Made by a program: the position numbers and the translations under genes
Part shown: one piece after another, positions 47,214-58,633 of the stretch
How positions within the stretch are numbered: position 1 is the first letter of the stretch
Layout: every line of letters begins with the position of its first letter
Assembly: GCF_900187025.1 (NCBI RefSeq)
Contig: NZ_LT906478.1
Span: 124,001-188,000 of the forward strand
Source: Listeria ivanovii subsp. ivanovii
Lineage (GTDB): Bacteria; Bacillota; Bacilli; Lactobacillales; Listeriaceae
Reading direction: 5' to 3'
Length of the DNA: 64,000 nucleotides
The notes under the pieces: generated by a model
Database searches by the model: none
What the model saw: only the letters and a program-made list of their open reading frames with translations
Told to the model about the DNA's origin: nothing

Positions 47214-47243
47214 AAAGCCGTCCGATTATAGGATGGTTTTTTT
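47214..47243 (+). terminator. Terminator of the alpha-glucan operon
   Basis: AAGCCGTCCGA and GGATGGTTT form a stem followed by seven Ts. Confidence 0.85.
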
Positions 47244-47301
47244 GTCCGAATAAAAATTTATAGTATAATAGAAGGAAATCGATTTATTAGGAGGAATTTC
47301 A

Positions 47302-48075
47302 TTGTTATTCGACACGCATGTACACCTCAATGACCAGGCTTTTGACGATGATATAGAAGAAGTAATCAAACGAGCACAAGAAAATGATGTAACCCGTATG
47401 GCGGTTGTGGGCTTTAATAAGGAGACGATTGACAAGGCATTAAAACTAGCAGACAAATACGATTTCATTTCACTAATCGTCGGTTGGCACCCCACAGATG
47501 CAATTAGTTTTACCGACGAAGATTTAGAATGGTTACGCGATTTAGCCCTAACCCATCCAAGAGTAGTTGCTTTAGGCGAAATGGGCTTGGATTATCATTG
47601 GGATACTTCTCCAAAAGAAACACAATTTGAAGTCTTTAGGAAACAAATCCGTCTAGCTAAAGAAGTGAATTTACCGATAGTTATTCATAATCGTGAAGCA
47701 ACCGAAGATATCATTCGGATTTTGCAAGAAGAACATGCCGAAGAAGTGGGCGGAATTATGCATTGCTTTGGAGAAACGGTGGAAGTAATGGAAGCTTGTC
47801 TGGCGATGAACTTTTATATTTCGTTCGGTGGAACAGTTACTTTTAAAAATGCTAAATTGCCAAAAATTGCAGCTCAGGCTATACCAATTGACCGATTATT
47901 AATCGAAACTGACGCCCCATATCTTGCTCCAACACCAAATCGCGGAAAAAGAAATGAGCCAGGATACGTCAAGTTAGTTGCCGAAAAAATTGCTGAATTG
48001 AAAGAAATGAAATATAGCGAAATCGCAACGCACTCAACAGCTAACGCGAAACGCCTATTTAAAATCCAAGATTAA
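47302..48075 (+). CDS. tatD: TatD-family metal-dependent deoxyribonuclease
   Basis: 257 residues from TTG 47302 with AGGAGGAATTTC in front. TIM-barrel amidohydrolase motifs: FDTHVHLND (HxH), LGEMGLDYH (Glu), VIHNREA, MHCFGE and LIETDAPYLAP. It would act as a 3'-5' DNase in the cytosol. A TATAAT lies at 47263-47268. It starts the conserved tatD-yabE-rnmV-rsmA-veg-ispE series. Confidence 0.93.
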   Translation: MLFDTHVHLNDQAFDDDIEEVIKRAQENDVTRMAVVGFNKETIDKALKLADKYDFISLIVGWHPTDAISFTDEDLEWLRDLALTHPRVVALGEMGLDYHWDTSPKETQFEVFRKQIRLAKEVNLPIVIHNREATEDIIRILQEEHAEEVGGIMHCFGETVEVMEACLAMNFYISFGGTVTFKNAKLPKIAAQAIPIDRLLIETDAPYLAPTPNRGKRNEPGYVKLVAEKIAELKEMKYSEIATHSTANAKRLFKIQD

Positions 48076-48307
48076 ATGTAATGAAACTGTAACATAAAGC
48101 CGACTCTGTAACCGAATCTTAAGCTTCAAAGATATAAAAATAGGCATTTGGACCAAAACCCTTATTTTATGCCTACGACCAGAGATGTAGAAAAATGACA
48201 TACTTTTGTTACATTTGATATTTAACTATCTTTGTTAATTTAAAAACGGCTTCATAACAACGTTTATTCCCGGAGTTTGCGTAAATATGAACAATCTATT
48301 AAAAAAA

Positions 48308-48337
48308 TTGACAGTTGTTTGCTCCCCTGTATATAAT
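48308..48337 (+). promoter_or_regulatory. SigA promoter of yabE
   Basis: TTGACA (48308-48313), 18-base spacer, TATAAT (48332-48337): consensus hexamers. The preceding 230 bases after tatD contain a TAGGCAT/ATGCCTA hairpin (about 48148-48174) but no gene that I can support. Confidence 0.85.
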
Positions 48338-48366
48338 CACTAGCGAAGTAGAAAGGGGAGAAATAC

Positions 48367-49587
48367 ATGACCATGGAAAACAGCAGTAACGTAGCCCAAT
48401 CATCAAAATGGAAATTACCAATCATGATTGCAGGATTTGTTATTGTAGTAGCATTGGTTTTTTATTTCGTTTTCGAAGGAACTAAAAACGATATCACTAT
48501 AGTAAACGCTGGCGAAAAAATTGAATCAAGAACACACGCTAAAACAGTTTCTGCAGCACTCGATGAAGCAGGAATCAAAGTAAGCGAACATGATGAAATC
48601 GCGCCAGGTAAAAATGCAGAAATTAAAGACGGTATGGAAATTAAATATCTTCCAGCACGTCAAATTACAATAAATGATAATGGCACAAAGAAAAATGTGT
48701 GGAGTACTAAAGTGGATGTAGCAGACTTGCTTAAAGACGAAAACATCACAACTCGCCCACATGATGTGTTAAATGTAGCATTAGATGATAAATTAAAAGA
48801 TGGTCTTGAAATTAATATTGATCGTGCCATCCAGCTTTCCTTACAAAATGGAGAGAAAAAAGATACAGTTTGGACTACAAAAACTCAAGTTGGTGATTTG
48901 CTAGCAGAGAAAAATATCAAACTGGATAAAGAGGACCGTGTGTCACCTGCGAAAGACAGTAACTTAAAGGAAAAAATGACCGTACAAGTTACATATGTTG
49001 ATTCAAAAGCTGACAAGAAAAAAGAGCAAATTAAATTCAATACAGTTTACAAAGAAGACGACAGCTTAAATCAAGGCGTTGAAAAAGTTGTTCAAGAAGG
49101 TAAAACTGGTGAAAAAATTGTTGAGTATAAAGTAACATTTGAAAATGGTAAAGAGAAAAAACGCGATATCATTAAAGAAAATGTCACTGTTGCAAAATCG
49201 GATAAAGTAGTTGTTCGTGGTACAAAAGCAAAACCTGTAGTATCGCAAATAGCTAATGCAACACCTGCTAAAAAAGCAGCATCATCTAACACTTCATCAA
49301 CTCCATCAGGTGGTAAAACACTCACGATGGAATCCACTGCTTATTCAGGCGGGGGAACAACTGCGACAGGAATTAACTTAAGTGCTAATCCTGGAATGAA
49401 AGTAGTTGCTGTTGACCCAAGTGTTATTCCACTGGGTTCACGTGTTTGGGTTGAAGGATACGGAGAAGCTATCGCTGGAGACACTGGCGGCGCTATCAAA
49501 GGAAATATCGTTGACGTTTATTTCCCGAATGAAAGTTCATGTTACTCTTGGGGTAGAAGAACTGTAACTGTAAAAGTGTTAAACTAA
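48367..49587 (+). CDS. yabE: YabE/Rpf-like cell-wall protein with DUF348, G5 and 3D domains
   Basis: A 406-residue envelope protein. One N-terminal membrane helix (about 15-37) anchors or exports it. Ubiquitin-like DUF348 modules follow (about 45-175), then a G5 domain (about 205-280), a Ser/Thr-rich linker and a C-terminal 3D domain (MESTAYSGG ... DPSVIPLGSRVWVEGYGEAIAGDTGG) with the conserved Asp residues of the double-psi barrel. These Sps/Rpf-like proteins are thought to be muralytic and to aid resuscitation; L. monocytogenes lmo0186 was described as an Rpf homologue. RBS AAAGGGGAG. Confidence 0.9.
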   Translation: MTMENSSNVAQSSKWKLPIMIAGFVIVVALVFYFVFEGTKNDITIVNAGEKIESRTHAKTVSAALDEAGIKVSEHDEIAPGKNAEIKDGMEIKYLPARQITINDNGTKKNVWSTKVDVADLLKDENITTRPHDVLNVALDDKLKDGLEINIDRAIQLSLQNGEKKDTVWTTKTQVGDLLAEKNIKLDKEDRVSPAKDSNLKEKMTVQVTYVDSKADKKKEQIKFNTVYKEDDSLNQGVEKVVQEGKTGEKIVEYKVTFENGKEKKRDIIKENVTVAKSDKVVVRGTKAKPVVSQIANATPAKKAASSNTSSTPSGGKTLTMESTAYSGGGTTATGINLSANPGMKVVAVDPSVIPLGSRVWVEGYGEAIAGDTGGAIKGNIVDVYFPNESSCYSWGRRTVTVKVLN

Positions 49588-49599
49588 TAACCGCATAAA

Positions 49600-49632
49600 A
49601 ACGAGGCTGACTCATAGGGCCTCGTTTTTTCT
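49600..49632 (+). terminator. Terminator after yabE
   Basis: AAAACGAGGC and GCCTCGTTTT form the stem around CTGACTCATAGG, ending in a T-run. Confidence 0.88.
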
Positions 49633-49690
49633 TTGCCCAAAATGTGGTATGATGTATTTACTTATTTTACTAAAAAAGGATGTAGTCATT

Positions 49691-51146
<1,456 letters not shown>

Positions 51147-51172
51147 ATTTTCCCAAAAAAGCGCTTTCTTAG

Positions 51173-51240
51173 TTGACAGTTAGCCCTTACAACTGTTAAA
51201 ATATTTGGTTATTGATTTCTTAGTCCATCTGTGCTATACT
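51173..51240 (+). promoter_or_regulatory. Tandem promoters of veg
   Basis: P1: TTGACA 51173-51178, 18 bases, TAAAAT 51197-51202. P2: TTGATT 51212-51217, 17 bases, TATACT 51235-51240 with extended TGC. Two good promoters in 68 bases fit the very strong expression known for veg in Bacillus. Confidence 0.75.
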
Positions 51241-51264
51241 ATTTATTAGTGAGGTGGAAAATAA

Positions 51265-51522
51265 ATGCCAAAAACCATTGCAAGCATTAAGACGAATTTA
51301 GATTCTAGATTAGGTAAAGCATTGACATTGAAAGCAAACGGCGGTCGTAAAAAAACGATTGAACGTTGCGGCATCCTAGCTGAAACATATCCATCCGTTT
51401 TCATTGTAGAGCTTGATCAGGATGAAAACAACTTTGAAAGAGTATCCTATAGTTACACGGATATCTTAACAGACGCAGTAGAACTTATATTTACAGATGA
51501 TAATAAAGAATTAGCTTTGTAA
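51265..51522 (+). CDS. veg: Veg protein
   Basis: An 85-residue small basic protein with [20 protein letters not shown] and the [11 protein letters not shown] core, clearly Veg. In B. subtilis it stimulates biofilm gene expression; the biochemical activity is unclear. GAGGTGG precedes ATG. Flanked by its own promoters and terminator, so it is an independent unit. Confidence 0.92.
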   Translation: MPKTIASIKTNLDSRLGKALTLKANGGRKKTIERCGILAETYPSVFIVELDQDENNFERVSYSYTDILTDAVELIFTDDNKELAL

Positions 51523-51532
51523 GAAGCTGAAG

Positions 51533-51564
51533 TAACCGAACCGTAAAGCATGGTTCGGTTTTTG
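51533..51564 (+). terminator. Terminator after veg
   Basis: AACCGAACC and GGTTCGGTT form the stem, followed by TTTGC. Confidence 0.88.
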
Positions 51565-51657
51565 CTTTGTTAAAGAGTGTTTTGGGCCCCTTGCTACATA
51601 TTTCTTCTTTCATATGATAGAATAGAAAAAGAGATTTTGAACGCGGAGGCGGGGAGA

Positions 51658-52554
51658 ATGAAAATAAGTGTAACGGCGCCAGCTAAAATTAATCTTTCCC
51701 TTGATGCTCTTTACAAACGTGAAGACGGTTATCATGAAGTAGAGATGGTAATGACCACGATTGATCTTGCGGATAGACTTTATTTAGAGCGGCTAGATGA
51801 GGACGTTATTGTATTAAACGTAAAGGCGCACTTTATCCCGGAAGACCGCCGCAATTTAATTTATCAAGCAGCGGCACTTTTGAAAAAACGTTTTGATGTA
51901 AAAGCAGGAGTGCGAATTACGATAGATAAACATATTCCGGTTTCTGCGGGACTTGCAGGTGGAAGCTCGGATGCAGCGGCAGCACTTAAAGGACTAAACA
52001 TTATTTGGGAGCTAGGACTTTCGATAGAGGAGCTAGCAGAAATCAGCTCAGAAATTGGTTCTGATATTGCCTTTTGTGTTTATGGTGGGACTGCCATTGC
52101 AACTGGTCGTGGGGAGAAGATTTCTTCACTTCCTAATATGCCAGGTTGCTGGATTGTACTTGCTAAACCTAGCATTAGTATATCGACACCAACCATTTAT
52201 AAAGAGTTACAGGTAGATAATGTAGCACATCCTAATACGAAAAAAATGATAGAGGCAATTGAACAAGGCGACTTAGACGGAATTTTTGCTGCTACAGGAA
52301 ATGTTCTGGAATCTGTAACGTTAGAGAAAAATCCACAAGTTAAACGGATTAAAGACCGGATGCTCGCGTTTGGTGCTGAGACGGCTTTAATGAGTGGTAG
52401 TGGTCCGACAGTATTTGCGCTCATCAAACAGTACTCAAGAGCGAAACGTGTCTATAACGGCTTGCGTGGCTTTTGTGAGGAAGTATATATGGTTAGGCCA
52501 TGGAGTGAAAGTGAAAATGATACTATTAAAGGTTCGGAGGGGTCAGACAAATGA
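51658..52554 (+). CDS. ispE: 4-diphosphocytidyl-2-C-methyl-D-erythritol kinase
   Basis: 298 residues from ATG 51658, with GGAGGCGGGGAG in front; the longer frame from 51577 is rejected. GHMP kinase motifs: APAKINLSL at the N-terminus, [17 protein letters not shown] (ATP loop) and [12 protein letters not shown]. It acts in the MEP isoprenoid pathway. It overlaps the next gene by four bases (ATGA). Confidence 0.94.
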   Translation: MKISVTAPAKINLSLDALYKREDGYHEVEMVMTTIDLADRLYLERLDEDVIVLNVKAHFIPEDRRNLIYQAAALLKKRFDVKAGVRITIDKHIPVSAGLAGGSSDAAAALKGLNIIWELGLSIEELAEISSEIGSDIAFCVYGGTAIATGRGEKISSLPNMPGCWIVLAKPSISISTPTIYKELQVDNVAHPNTKKMIEAIEQGDLDGIFAATGNVLESVTLEKNPQVKRIKDRMLAFGAETALMSGSGPTVFALIKQYSRAKRVYNGLRGFCEEVYMVRPWSESENDTIKGSEGSDK

Positions 52555-53288
52555 AGATTATTTTTAATGCAGATGATTTTGGAATTAGCCCAGGAGCGGT
52601 ATATGGCATTTTGGATGCTTACAAACGAGGCGTCGTGAAATCAACGACACTACTTGCCAATAGTCCAGCATTTGATTTAGCAGTTGAGGTAGCAAAAGAA
52701 AACCCGGGACTCGATATCGGTGCGCATTTGACCTTAACTTTCGGCTCACCGCTTCTTCAGGGACTTGGAACACTAACCGTTGATGATGGACGTTTCCGTA
52801 AAAATTATACTGCGTTAGAATCTGGCTTGGCTGATGCAGATATGGGAGAAGTGGAACGCGAATTAACTGCCCAAATCGAGAAAATTTTAGCTACTGGACT
52901 GACGATTTCTCATTTTGACACACATCATTCAATTGAACCATTAATTTTCCCAGTACAACACAAGCTCGCAGAAAAATATGGTGTAAGCATAAGACGCCAT
53001 GCAGATGTTTCTAATTTTGGCACGATTAAAACACCTGATTTATTTGCTACTGATTTTTATGCAGATGGTGTAAGCTTTGAAACAATCAAAAAAATAGTTC
53101 AAAATCATATTGGTACAAATGATGTAGTCGAAGTTATGACCCATCCAGCCTTTATTGACGATACCTTACTTCATATTTCTAGTTACGTTCAACCTCGTAC
53201 GAAAGAACATACCGTACTGACATCCAGAGAGTTACAAGCATACTTAGGTCAACAAGAAGTAGAAATTATTAGTTTCCGTGATTTATAA
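52551..53288 (+). CDS. ChbG/YdjC-family carbohydrate deacetylase
   Basis: A 245-residue YdjC-fold protein. Metal and catalytic residues: NADDFGIS (Asp pair), [11 protein letters not shown] (His), [11 protein letters not shown] (His) and [11 protein letters not shown]. ChbG removes an acetyl group from chitobiose-type sugars. Coupled to ispE by a four-base overlap. Annotated as lichenan-related in Listeria (lmo0191). Substrate is not certain. Confidence 0.87.
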   Translation: MKIIFNADDFGISPGAVYGILDAYKRGVVKSTTLLANSPAFDLAVEVAKENPGLDIGAHLTLTFGSPLLQGLGTLTVDDGRFRKNYTALESGLADADMGEVERELTAQIEKILATGLTISHFDTHHSIEPLIFPVQHKLAEKYGVSIRRHADVSNFGTIKTPDLFATDFYADGVSFETIKKIVQNHIGTNDVVEVMTHPAFIDDTLLHISSYVQPRTKEHTVLTSRELQAYLGQQEVEIISFRDL

Positions 53289-53298
53289 AAAGTAGTTA

Positions 53299-53336
53299 CT
53301 AGTCTGTCAAAGGAAGTTTATTTGGCAGGCTTTTTG
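53299..53336 (+). terminator. Terminator after chbG-like gene
   Basis: AGTCTGTCAAA and TTTGGCAGGCT form a stem with G-U pairs, followed by TTTTT. Confidence 0.78.
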
Positions 53337-53355
53337 TACATTAAAAGAATAAAAG

Positions 53356-53385
53356 TTGTCAATTTTATAGAAAACGTTTTATAAT
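53356..53385 (+). promoter_or_regulatory. SigA promoter of purR
   Basis: TTGTCA 53356-53361, 18-base spacer, TATAAT 53380-53385. Confidence 0.65.
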
Positions 53386-53455
53386 AGAGAAAATACGGAC
53401 AAAATACGTGAAATTGCTTTTTAATATACGGAATTTTATCAAAGGGAGAGAGATT

Positions 53456-54274
53456 ATGAAGATTCGTCGCAGTGAACGATTAATTGATATGACGCAATTT
53501 CTTTTGTCGCATCCGCGAAAACTAGTGCCGCTTACGATGTTTGCTGAACGTTATGGCTCAGCTAAGTCTTCTATTAGTGAAGATTTGGTCATCATAAAGA
53601 AAACATTTGAAGATAGAGGGATAGGTACGCTTGAAACACTTCCAGGAGCTGCAGGAGGAGTACAATATATTTCTATTGCTGGGAATGACGATGTGCTAGA
53701 TTTTGTACACACATTATGTAACCGGATTGCAGAGCCGAATCGCTTACTGCCAGGTGGTTATTTGTATCTTTCTGATTTGTTAGGCGAACCAGTTACGCTT
53801 AAAGCAATTGGGAAAATACTAGCTACAAAATTTAACGACAAAAAAATAGATGCAATTATGACAGTGGCAACGAAAGGCATTCCAATTGCTCAAGCAGTTG
53901 CAGAACACTTAAGCGTACCGTTTGTCATCGTAAGAAGAGATAGCAAAGTGACAGAAGGCTCGACTGTAAGCATCAATTACGTTTCAGGTTCTTCCAAACG
54001 AATTGAAAAAATGGAACTATCAAAACGTAGTCTAGCGGAAGGATCCAATGTGGTTATTGTAGATGATTTCATGAAAGCTGGCGGAACCATCAACGGAATG
54101 AAAAATCTGCTGGAAGAATTTAATGCTCATTTAGTTGGCATTGGGGTTCTAGTTGAATCGGAGTATGCGGAAGAACGCTTAGTAGATGATTATGTGTCAC
54201 TTGTGAAAATTAAAAATGTCAACATGAAAGAAAAACAAATCGAAGTGGTTGATGGGAATTATTTTAACAGCTAA
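53456..54274 (+). CDS. purR: Purine operon repressor PurR
   Basis: 272 residues from ATG 53456 (AAAGGGAGAGAG before it). N-terminal winged helix (MKIRRSERLIDMTQFLLSHP to about residue 75) and a phosphoribosyltransferase-like effector domain with PRPP loop VVIVDDFMKAGGTINGM. In Bacilli it represses purine genes and is released by PRPP. The gene order chbG-purR matches other Listeria. Confidence 0.94.
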   Translation: MKIRRSERLIDMTQFLLSHPRKLVPLTMFAERYGSAKSSISEDLVIIKKTFEDRGIGTLETLPGAAGGVQYISIAGNDDVLDFVHTLCNRIAEPNRLLPGGYLYLSDLLGEPVTLKAIGKILATKFNDKKIDAIMTVATKGIPIAQAVAEHLSVPFVIVRRDSKVTEGSTVSINYVSGSSKRIEKMELSKRSLAEGSNVVIVDDFMKAGGTINGMKNLLEEFNAHLVGIGVLVESEYAEERLVDDYVSLVKIKNVNMKEKQIEVVDGNYFNS

Positions 54275-54280
54275 GCAAGC

Positions 54281-54312
54281 GACCCTAGGGGAATCTAGGG
54301 TTGTTTTTTTAT
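54281..54312 (+). terminator. Terminator after purR
   Basis: ACCCTAG-GGGAAT-CTAGGGT stem followed by TGTTTTTTT. Confidence 0.85.
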
Positions 54313-54432
54313 TGTGAACAAATCAGCCTTGCGATGTACTTCACTCACTTAAGTTTTATGGTAGAATAAATCCTATCATTGTTACATAAAATATAAGGCT
54401 TCCAAATAATTGGGAGCAGAAGGAGAACTTTC

Positions 54433-55110
54433 ATGAAAAAATGGGTTAAATGGTTAATTGTTATTGTTATTATCGCAGTTGTAGCCGCCGGTGCGGTTAT
54501 GTTGCTTGGGAAAAATAGCGGTTCTGTAACGCAAGAGAAGTTAGTTACAGCTAAAGTGAAACAAGGAGATATGAAAATCAATGCTACCGGAACAGGAGCA
54601 ATTTCACCAGAAAATACACAAGTTCCTGATTATGACGAACTCCAATTGGTAGCACAAATGGATGAACTTGATATTCCGAACATCAAGAAAGACCAAGAAG
54701 TTAAAGTCACGGTAACAGCTCTACCAGACAAAACATACACAGGTAAAGTAAAAGAAATTGCTGAACAAGGTCAAGTTCAAAATGGGGTATCTAGCTTCTC
54801 TGTTATTATTTCACTTGATAAGACAGATGATTTAAAAGCTGGTATGACAGCAGATGCCTCCATTTTAGTGAAAGAGAAAAAAGATGCCCTATATGTTCCA
54901 ATTGAAGCGGTTCAAAAAGATAGTAACGATAAATACTATGTGCTAGTTCCAGAAGAAAAAAATAATGGTAAAACAAAAAAAGTGAAAAAAATCGTCGAAA
55001 CTGGTCTGCATAACGAAGACAATATTGAAATCACAAAGGGCGTTAAAAAAGATGAAAAAGTAATCCTTCCTACACAAGAAACTGAGACAATGCCAGGTGC
55101 ACCAAGCTAA
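54433..55110 (+). CDS. Membrane-fusion (HlyD/RND-type) subunit of a MacAB-like exporter
   Basis: A 225-residue protein with one N-terminal membrane helix (KWVKWLIVIVIIAVVAAGAVML) and an extracytoplasmic beta-barrel domain (about 75-155). It is shorter than typical MacA (about 370), missing most of the coiled-coil and lipoyl hairpin; Gram-positive versions are often reduced. AGAAGGAG precedes ATG. It heads a three-gene exporter operon (lmo0193-0195 type). Confidence 0.82.
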   Translation: MKKWVKWLIVIVIIAVVAAGAVMLLGKNSGSVTQEKLVTAKVKQGDMKINATGTGAISPENTQVPDYDELQLVAQMDELDIPNIKKDQEVKVTVTALPDKTYTGKVKEIAEQGQVQNGVSSFSVIISLDKTDDLKAGMTADASILVKEKKDALYVPIEAVQKDSNDKYYVLVPEEKNNGKTKKVKKIVETGLHNEDNIEITKGVKKDEKVILPTQETETMPGAPS

Positions 55111-55158
55111 GTTTCTTGTAAATATGATTCAGATAAATTGTATGAAGGAGGGATAAAC

Positions 55159-55851
55159 ATGCCAAAACCACTAATTGACATGAAAAATTTAACAAAAACG
55201 TATACGCTAGGCGGAGAAACTTTTAAGGCTTTAGACGATGTTACTTTTACCGTTGATCAAGGTGAATTTTTATCCATCGTTGGTCCATCTGGTTCAGGAA
55301 AATCAACGTTAATGAATATGATTGGTTGTTTAGATGTGCCAGATGAAGGAAGTTATCATCTTGATGATGTAGATGTCTTTAAACTCAGTGACAACAAACT
55401 ATCGGAAATTAGAAATAAGAAAATCGGCTTTATTTTCCAACAGTTTAATCTGCTTCCGAAATTATCAGCTTTTGAAAATGTGGAACTACCATTAATCTAT
55501 GCAGGGTTAAGTGTTTCGGCACGTGAAAAGGCTGCGCTCGAATGTTTGGAAAAAGTTGGTTTGCTTGAAAAACGAAGAAATTTACCGACTCAGCTTTCTG
55601 GTGGGCAACAACAACGTGTCGCGATTGCGAGAGCACTTGCTGGCAAACCGCAAATTCTTTTAGCTGATGAACCAACTGGAGCGCTCGACTCCAAAACAGG
55701 TAAAGAAGTAATGGGGATTCTTCAAGAGTTAAATCGAGCAGGAAATACGATTGTCATGATTACGCATGATCCAACCATTGCCTCTTATGGAACAAGAAGT
55801 ATTCGTATTCAAGATGGTAAATTATTCCATGAGGAGGCGACGAAAGCATGA
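55159..55851 (+). CDS. MacB/LolD-type ABC transporter ATPase
   Basis: 230 residues from ATG 55159 (GAAGGAGGG before it; an upstream frame to 55138 is rejected). Walker [11 protein letters not shown]-loop [10 protein letters not shown], signature LSGGQQQR, Walker [13 protein letters not shown] and H-loop ITHDP are intact. MacB-type systems export peptides or antimicrobials. Overlaps the permease by four bases (ATGA). Confidence 0.92.
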   Translation: MPKPLIDMKNLTKTYTLGGETFKALDDVTFTVDQGEFLSIVGPSGSGKSTLMNMIGCLDVPDEGSYHLDDVDVFKLSDNKLSEIRNKKIGFIFQQFNLLPKLSAFENVELPLIYAGLSVSAREKAALECLEKVGLLEKRRNLPTQLSGGQQQRVAIARALAGKPQILLADEPTGALDSKTGKEVMGILQELNRAGNTIVMITHDPTIASYGTRSIRIQDGKLFHEEATKA

Positions 55852-57056
55852 ACGTTCTCCAAAGTATGAAAATGGCATGGAAACAATTAAAAGCAAGTAA
55901 GCTAAGATCTTTTTTGACCATGCTGGGTATTATCATTGGTGTAGCATCTGTTATCCTGCTAGTCTCGCTAGGGAATGGAGTCACCAAAGAAGTTGACGAA
56001 CAAATGGGGGATTTAGGTTCCAATTTAATCACAGTCGTTAATAGTTCGGTTAATCCTAATGATAAATACACCTATGATGAAGTAATGAAGTATCAAAATA
56101 TCGATGGAGTGAAAAGCGTCTCTCCAGAATTATCTGGACAAGTAAATGCAACATTTGATTATAAAAACTCAAGTAATAAAGTTATAGGTACAAACGATCA
56201 GTACAAAGCGGCTCGTAGCTTGGAAATGAGCGAAGGACGCTTCTTACTACCAATTGATACGGAATATGGTCAGAAGGTGGCTGTAATAGGTTCTACGGTA
56301 GCGAGTGACTTGTTCGGTTTCGGAAATCCAGTTGGTGAAACAATTAGACTCAACGGAATGCCTTACAAAGTAGTTGGAGTTCTAAAAGAAAAAGGCGCTT
56401 CGATGATGGGTTCAAGTGATGACCAAATCTTCATCCCGATTTCTTCTGCACAAAGATTATTAAAAGATACAAATGTCCGTACCATCTATGTAGAGACAAA
56501 GACAGCGGAAGATGTCGATTTTGTTGTAAATACATTGGAATCTCGTTTAGCAATTAAGTTTGGTGACGAGAAAGAGCAAGAAGAAAATGCTTCTTCCGCT
56601 CAAATGGGACCATCTTATCAAGTTATTAACCAACAAGAAATTTTAAATGCGTTTAATACGATTAGTACAACGTTAACCACTGCGCTTGGTGCGATTGCAG
56701 CGATATCACTTGTGGTAGGTGGTATCGGAATAATGAATATTATGCTTGTTTCAGTTAGTGAACGGACGAGAGAAATTGGTATCAGAAAAGCGCTAGGTGC
56801 TAAAAAACGAGCAATTTTGCTTCAATTTCTAATCGAATCTATTGTTATTAGTGTTTGTGGTGGGATTATCGGGATTATCATCGGTGTATCTGGTGCACTG
56901 ATATTCGGTTCAGTTGCTGGAATATCATCGGGTATTACAGCGGGAACGATTATCTTCTCCTTCGTGTTCTCCTTATGTATTGGCATAATCTTTGGGATTG
57001 CTCCTGCCAATAAAGCATCAAAACTACGGCCAATTGATGCATTAAGATCTGAATAA
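55848..57056 (+). CDS. MacB-type ABC transporter permease (FtsX domain)
   Basis: A 402-residue permease with one N-terminal helix ([21 protein letters not shown]), a large extracytoplasmic MacB_PCD domain (about 45-260), and three C-terminal helices forming the FtsX domain ([20 protein letters not shown] loop). It completes the exporter. Substrate unknown. Confidence 0.9.
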   Translation: MNVLQSMKMAWKQLKASKLRSFLTMLGIIIGVASVILLVSLGNGVTKEVDEQMGDLGSNLITVVNSSVNPNDKYTYDEVMKYQNIDGVKSVSPELSGQVNATFDYKNSSNKVIGTNDQYKAARSLEMSEGRFLLPIDTEYGQKVAVIGSTVASDLFGFGNPVGETIRLNGMPYKVVGVLKEKGASMMGSSDDQIFIPISSAQRLLKDTNVRTIYVETKTAEDVDFVVNTLESRLAIKFGDEKEQEENASSAQMGPSYQVINQQEILNAFNTISTTLTTALGAIAAISLVVGGIGIMNIMLVSVSERTREIGIRKALGAKKRAILLQFLIESIVISVCGGIIGIIIGVSGALIFGSVAGISSGITAGTIIFSFVFSLCIGIIFGIAPANKASKLRPIDALRSE

Positions 57057-57062
57057 GCAGAG

Positions 57063-57099
57063 AAAGGATTCGGAATCATTGATTTCAAATCCTTTTTTT
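57063..57099 (+). terminator. Terminator of the exporter operon
   Basis: AAAGGATT(CGGAATC) and (GATTTCA)AATCCTTT with a following T-run. Confidence 0.8.
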
Positions 57100-57577
57100 G
57101 TACTAAAATAGACGGATTTTATGTATAAAAAAGCCATAAGTTGTCTTGTCATCTATATTTAACATTTTTGTCACAATTAAGCGTTTTAAAAAAATGAATT
57201 GAATTATTAAATTAAAAAAACTTTAAAATATGCGTTATAGCAGTACTTTTGGGGTATATATACTTTGTTGGCAGTTAATTTATGTGGAATTGGAAAATAG
57301 CCTAAGTGTAAAAAATTATGTGCTATTATTCATGGAACGCTTGGGTTATTGTATACAATTATTTCTGAAAAATGATTTAATTTCTACCGTTTTACTGGTG
57401 TTATTACTTATAAAATAGTATGATAAATACATTGCAAGACAGTTCTGGCAATGGATTAGAAGTTTTTAAATTAGAAATATATAACATTGTATACAAAGAT
57501 GCTTTTGCAACGAACAATCTGTAAATGTCAATACTTTTTTGTAAAAAAATTTTTTTTTCGATTTTGAATTCACAAAG
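57100..57577. other. Long A/T-rich gap upstream of spoVG
   Basis: About 480 bases without a gene I can support. A 62-codon ORF at 57230-57418 has no RBS and an ordinary A/T-rich composition. Two copies of the perfect palindrome TTGTATACAA occur at 57349-57358 and 57487-57496. Several T-rich runs lie at 57530-57560. Confidence 0.5.
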
Positions 57578-57606
57578 TTGTCAAATTTAGTTTTTTTTAT
57601 TATTAT
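57578..57606 (+). promoter_or_regulatory. SigA promoter of the spoVG genes
   Basis: TTGTCA (57578-57583), 17 bases, TATTAT (57601-57606). It would give a leader of about 135 bases before the first spoVG. Confidence 0.6.
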
Positions 57607-57749
57607 GTTCATAGGGAAGAGTTTTACGTAAATGTTGCTTGCTTCAAAAAGCGATTTTTTCTATGGGGGAATTTTTCTCGAGTGTGTACTTAATGTTGCA
57701 TGTGAGCATTGGATACTAACAGAGCAACTAGAATAAGGTGGTGAAGATA

Positions 57750-58058
57750 ATGGAGATTACAGATGTGAGATTGCGACGTGTTGAGACAGATGGGAGAATG
57801 AAAGCTATTTCTTCAATAACGATTGATAGTGAGTTTGTTATTCACGACATTCGTGTTATCGATGGCAACGAGGGACTGTTCGTAGCTATGCCAAGCAAAC
57901 GTACGCCGGATGGTGAGTTTAGAGATATTGCGCATCCTATTAACTCAAATACCCGTGCAAAAATTCAAGAAGCTGTTTTAGCTGCTTATGAAGTAGCGGA
58001 AGAACCAACTGCAAGTGAAGAAAAATCTGCTGACGAAAGTGTTGCAGAAGAGAATTAA
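57750..58058 (+). CDS. spoVG: SpoVG-family RNA/DNA-binding regulator, copy 1
   Basis: 102 residues from ATG 57750 (AAGGTGGTGAAG before it; the GTG at 57738 lies within the RBS). The conserved [20 protein letters not shown] start, [23 protein letters not shown] core and acidic C-terminal tail are present. In Listeria SpoVG acts as a global post-transcriptional regulator affecting lysozyme resistance and virulence. A near-identical copy follows 128 bases later. Confidence 0.95.
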   Translation: MEITDVRLRRVETDGRMKAISSITIDSEFVIHDIRVIDGNEGLFVAMPSKRTPDGEFRDIAHPINSNTRAKIQEAVLAAYEVAEEPTASEEKSADESVAEEN

Positions 58059-58088
58059 AAAAATCCTCATTTTAAGGAGAACATTGTT

Positions 58089-58118
58089 ATGAACAGTTTA
58101 AGACGGGGATTTAATTAA
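58089..58118 (+). other. Nine-codon micro-ORF between spoVG copies
   Basis: ATG 58089 with AAGGAGA ten bases upstream encodes MNSLRRGFN then TAA. It may be a leftover or a translated spacer peptide; nothing further supports it. Confidence 0.25.
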
Positions 58119-58186
58119 ACCTGATGTTTGGCTGGGAAAAGCATATTCTTTTTGATCGAGGCAAATGGGATAAGGAGTGACTAATA

Positions 58187-58495
58187 ATGCAAGTAACAGA
58201 TGTGAGATTACGTCGTGTAGAAACTGATGGAAGAATGAGAGCGATTGCTTCAATCACTTTAGATGAGGAATTTGTAGTTCATGATATTCGCGTTATTGAT
58301 GGGAATAACGGTTTATTCGTAGCTATGCCAAGTAAACGTGGTGTTGACGGTGAGTTCCGTGATATTGCTCACCCAATTAATTCTGATACTCGTGCTAAAA
58401 TTCAAGAAGTTGTTTTAGCTGAATATGTACGCGTTGGAGAAGAAGAAGCAAGTGCGGTAACAGAAGAAGAATCTGAATCCGTTTCTGCTGAATAA
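58187..58495 (+). CDS. spoVG: SpoVG-family regulator, copy 2
   Basis: 102 residues, AAGGAGTGA before ATG. Shares [20 protein letters not shown] and [20 protein letters not shown] with copy 1; the tails diverge but both are Glu/Ser-rich. Tandem duplication is the normal state in Listeria (lmo0196-0197). A terminator follows. Confidence 0.95.
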   Translation: MQVTDVRLRRVETDGRMRAIASITLDEEFVVHDIRVIDGNNGLFVAMPSKRGVDGEFRDIAHPINSDTRAKIQEVVLAEYVRVGEEEASAVTEEESESVSAE

Positions 58496-58507
58496 TTAAA
58501 AATTTCC

Positions 58508-58537
58508 AAGGGCTAGCCAACTGCTAGCCCTTTTTGT
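58508..58537 (+). terminator. Terminator after spoVG pair
   Basis: AAGGGCTAGC and GCTAGCCCTT form a ten-base stem, then TTTGTG. Confidence 0.9.
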
Positions 58538-58569
58538 GTCTTTAAATCTTGAAAAAATGATAAATAGCC

Positions 58570-58598
58570 TTGGTCTTCCATTTTGGCTATGGTATAAT
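58570..58598 (+). promoter_or_regulatory. Promoter of the small ORF upstream of glmU
   Basis: TTGGTC (58570-58575), 17 bases, TATAAT (58593-58598) with an extended TGG. Lies 36 bases before a 41-codon ORF. Confidence 0.65.
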
Positions 58599-58633
58599 TA
58601 AAAGTAGATTGAAATTGGGAAGGGGAATTCAGA

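Noticed and set aside
54433..57056. Bacteriocin export and immunity cluster
   Set aside because: No small leader-peptide gene or peptidase domain nearby; it is the usual MacAB-like trio of Listeria.
57230..57418. 62-codon ORF in the spoVG upstream gap
   Set aside because: No ribosome binding site and only A/T-rich hydrophobic composition; likely chance.
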